From the NCBI GenBank assembly GCA_016781225.1, contig JADDQT010000143.1:1-5674 (forward strand): DNA of 5,674 bases. The letters run 5' to 3'. Below, piece by piece: positions 5,534-5,674 of this stretch; the stretch's first letter is position 1; each line of letters starts with the position of its first letter. The notes below the pieces were generated by a model, which did not search any database, had not been told where the DNA came from, and worked only from the letters and a program-made list of their open reading frames with translations. The position numbers and the translations under genes were made by a program. This stretch comes from Actinomycetota bacterium. Lineage in GTDB: Bacteria; Actinomycetota; Acidimicrobiia; Acidimicrobiales; GCA-2861595.

Positions 5534-5674
5534 CCGGGACCCCGTCAGGCCGGACGAGCGGGGCGCCGGAGTCATCGCCACCGTGGCCGGCGTCACGGTC
5601 TTCCTCGTGCTGCTGCTCTTCGCCGTGCAGATCTTGGTTGGCCTGTACGCCACCTCGGTCGTCACGGCGGCCAC
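5505..5674 (+). CDS. TadE-like pseudopilin, N-terminal part (3' end missing)
   Basis: An open frame starts at ATG 5505 inside the pilin gene (29-base overlap, different frame) and runs off the right edge after 56 codons. It is the only ATG/GTG start in frame nearby and has no SD, so coupling to the pilin gene is likely. The product has a charged N-terminus (MTRSTRSAADRDPVRPDERG), then GAGVIATVAGVTVFLVLLLF, then AVQILVGLYATSVVTAA. That is a basic/acidic leader, a Gly, one hydrophobic helix and an LYATSVVTAA-type continuation, the familiar start of TadE/TadF-family minor pilins (compare the usual FYARxVVTNAA pattern). The canonical Glu at +5 after the Gly is absent (Ala if cleavage follows G20). 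A longer TadG-like protein cannot be excluded, since the C-terminus is not in the window. Confidence 0.72.
   Translation, partial: MTRSTRSAADRDPVRPDERGAGVIATVAGVTVFLVLLLFAVQILVGLYATSVVTAA

Noticed and set aside
3743..5674. Antisense open frames opposite tadB, tadC and the pilin region
   Set aside because: They have no motifs or convincing start signals, and the sense strand is fully explained by recognisable genes.

Overview
This window looks like one strand-uniform operon fragment from a very G+C-rich bacterium. Codon third positions are overwhelmingly G or C, and the gene order and protein subtypes resemble actinobacterial Tad/Flp (type IVb pilus) loci. An actinomycete-like lineage such as Acidimicrobiia is my best guess, but that is inference from protein flavour, not a database match. 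No secretin or outer-membrane component is seen, which is consistent with a Gram-positive-type envelope, but the window is only part of the locus.

Layout, all on the + strand: (1) the 3' part of a CpaB/RcpC-like SAF-domain protein, cut by the left edge; (2) a TadZ/CpaE-like protein with a pseudo-receiver domain and a degenerate MinD-type ATPase domain; (3) the TadA/CpaF secretion ATPase; (4) TadB and (5) TadC, the two inner-membrane platform proteins; (6) a 73-residue single-TM pilin-like protein; (7) the start of a TadE-like pseudopilin, cut by the right edge. The first three genes are joined by one- to four-base stop/start overlaps. Short gaps of 27-57 bases separate tadA-tadB, tadB-tadC and tadC-pilin. 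The last two genes overlap by 29 bases. No promoter, terminator, RNA gene, mobile element or CRISPR was found; the promoter presumably lies upstream of the window.

How the genes work together (family knowledge): TadZ positions the machine, TadA hydrolyses ATP on the cytoplasmic face, TadB and TadC form the membrane platform through which pilin subunits are extracted and polymerised, and the small TM proteins supply the major and minor pilins after cleavage by a prepilin peptidase that is not in this window. CpaB/RcpC is an accessory SAF-domain protein on the outer face of the membrane.

The system type itself is known. The points most worth a second look are details: the pilin and the TadE-like protein share a DExGxGVI processing-site motif that lacks the usual Glu+5; TadZ has lost both P-loop lysines; a 13-bp triple repeat after tadA puts a TGA in each reading frame; and every intergenic gap is bridged by a mini-ORF whose stop overlaps the next start codon.
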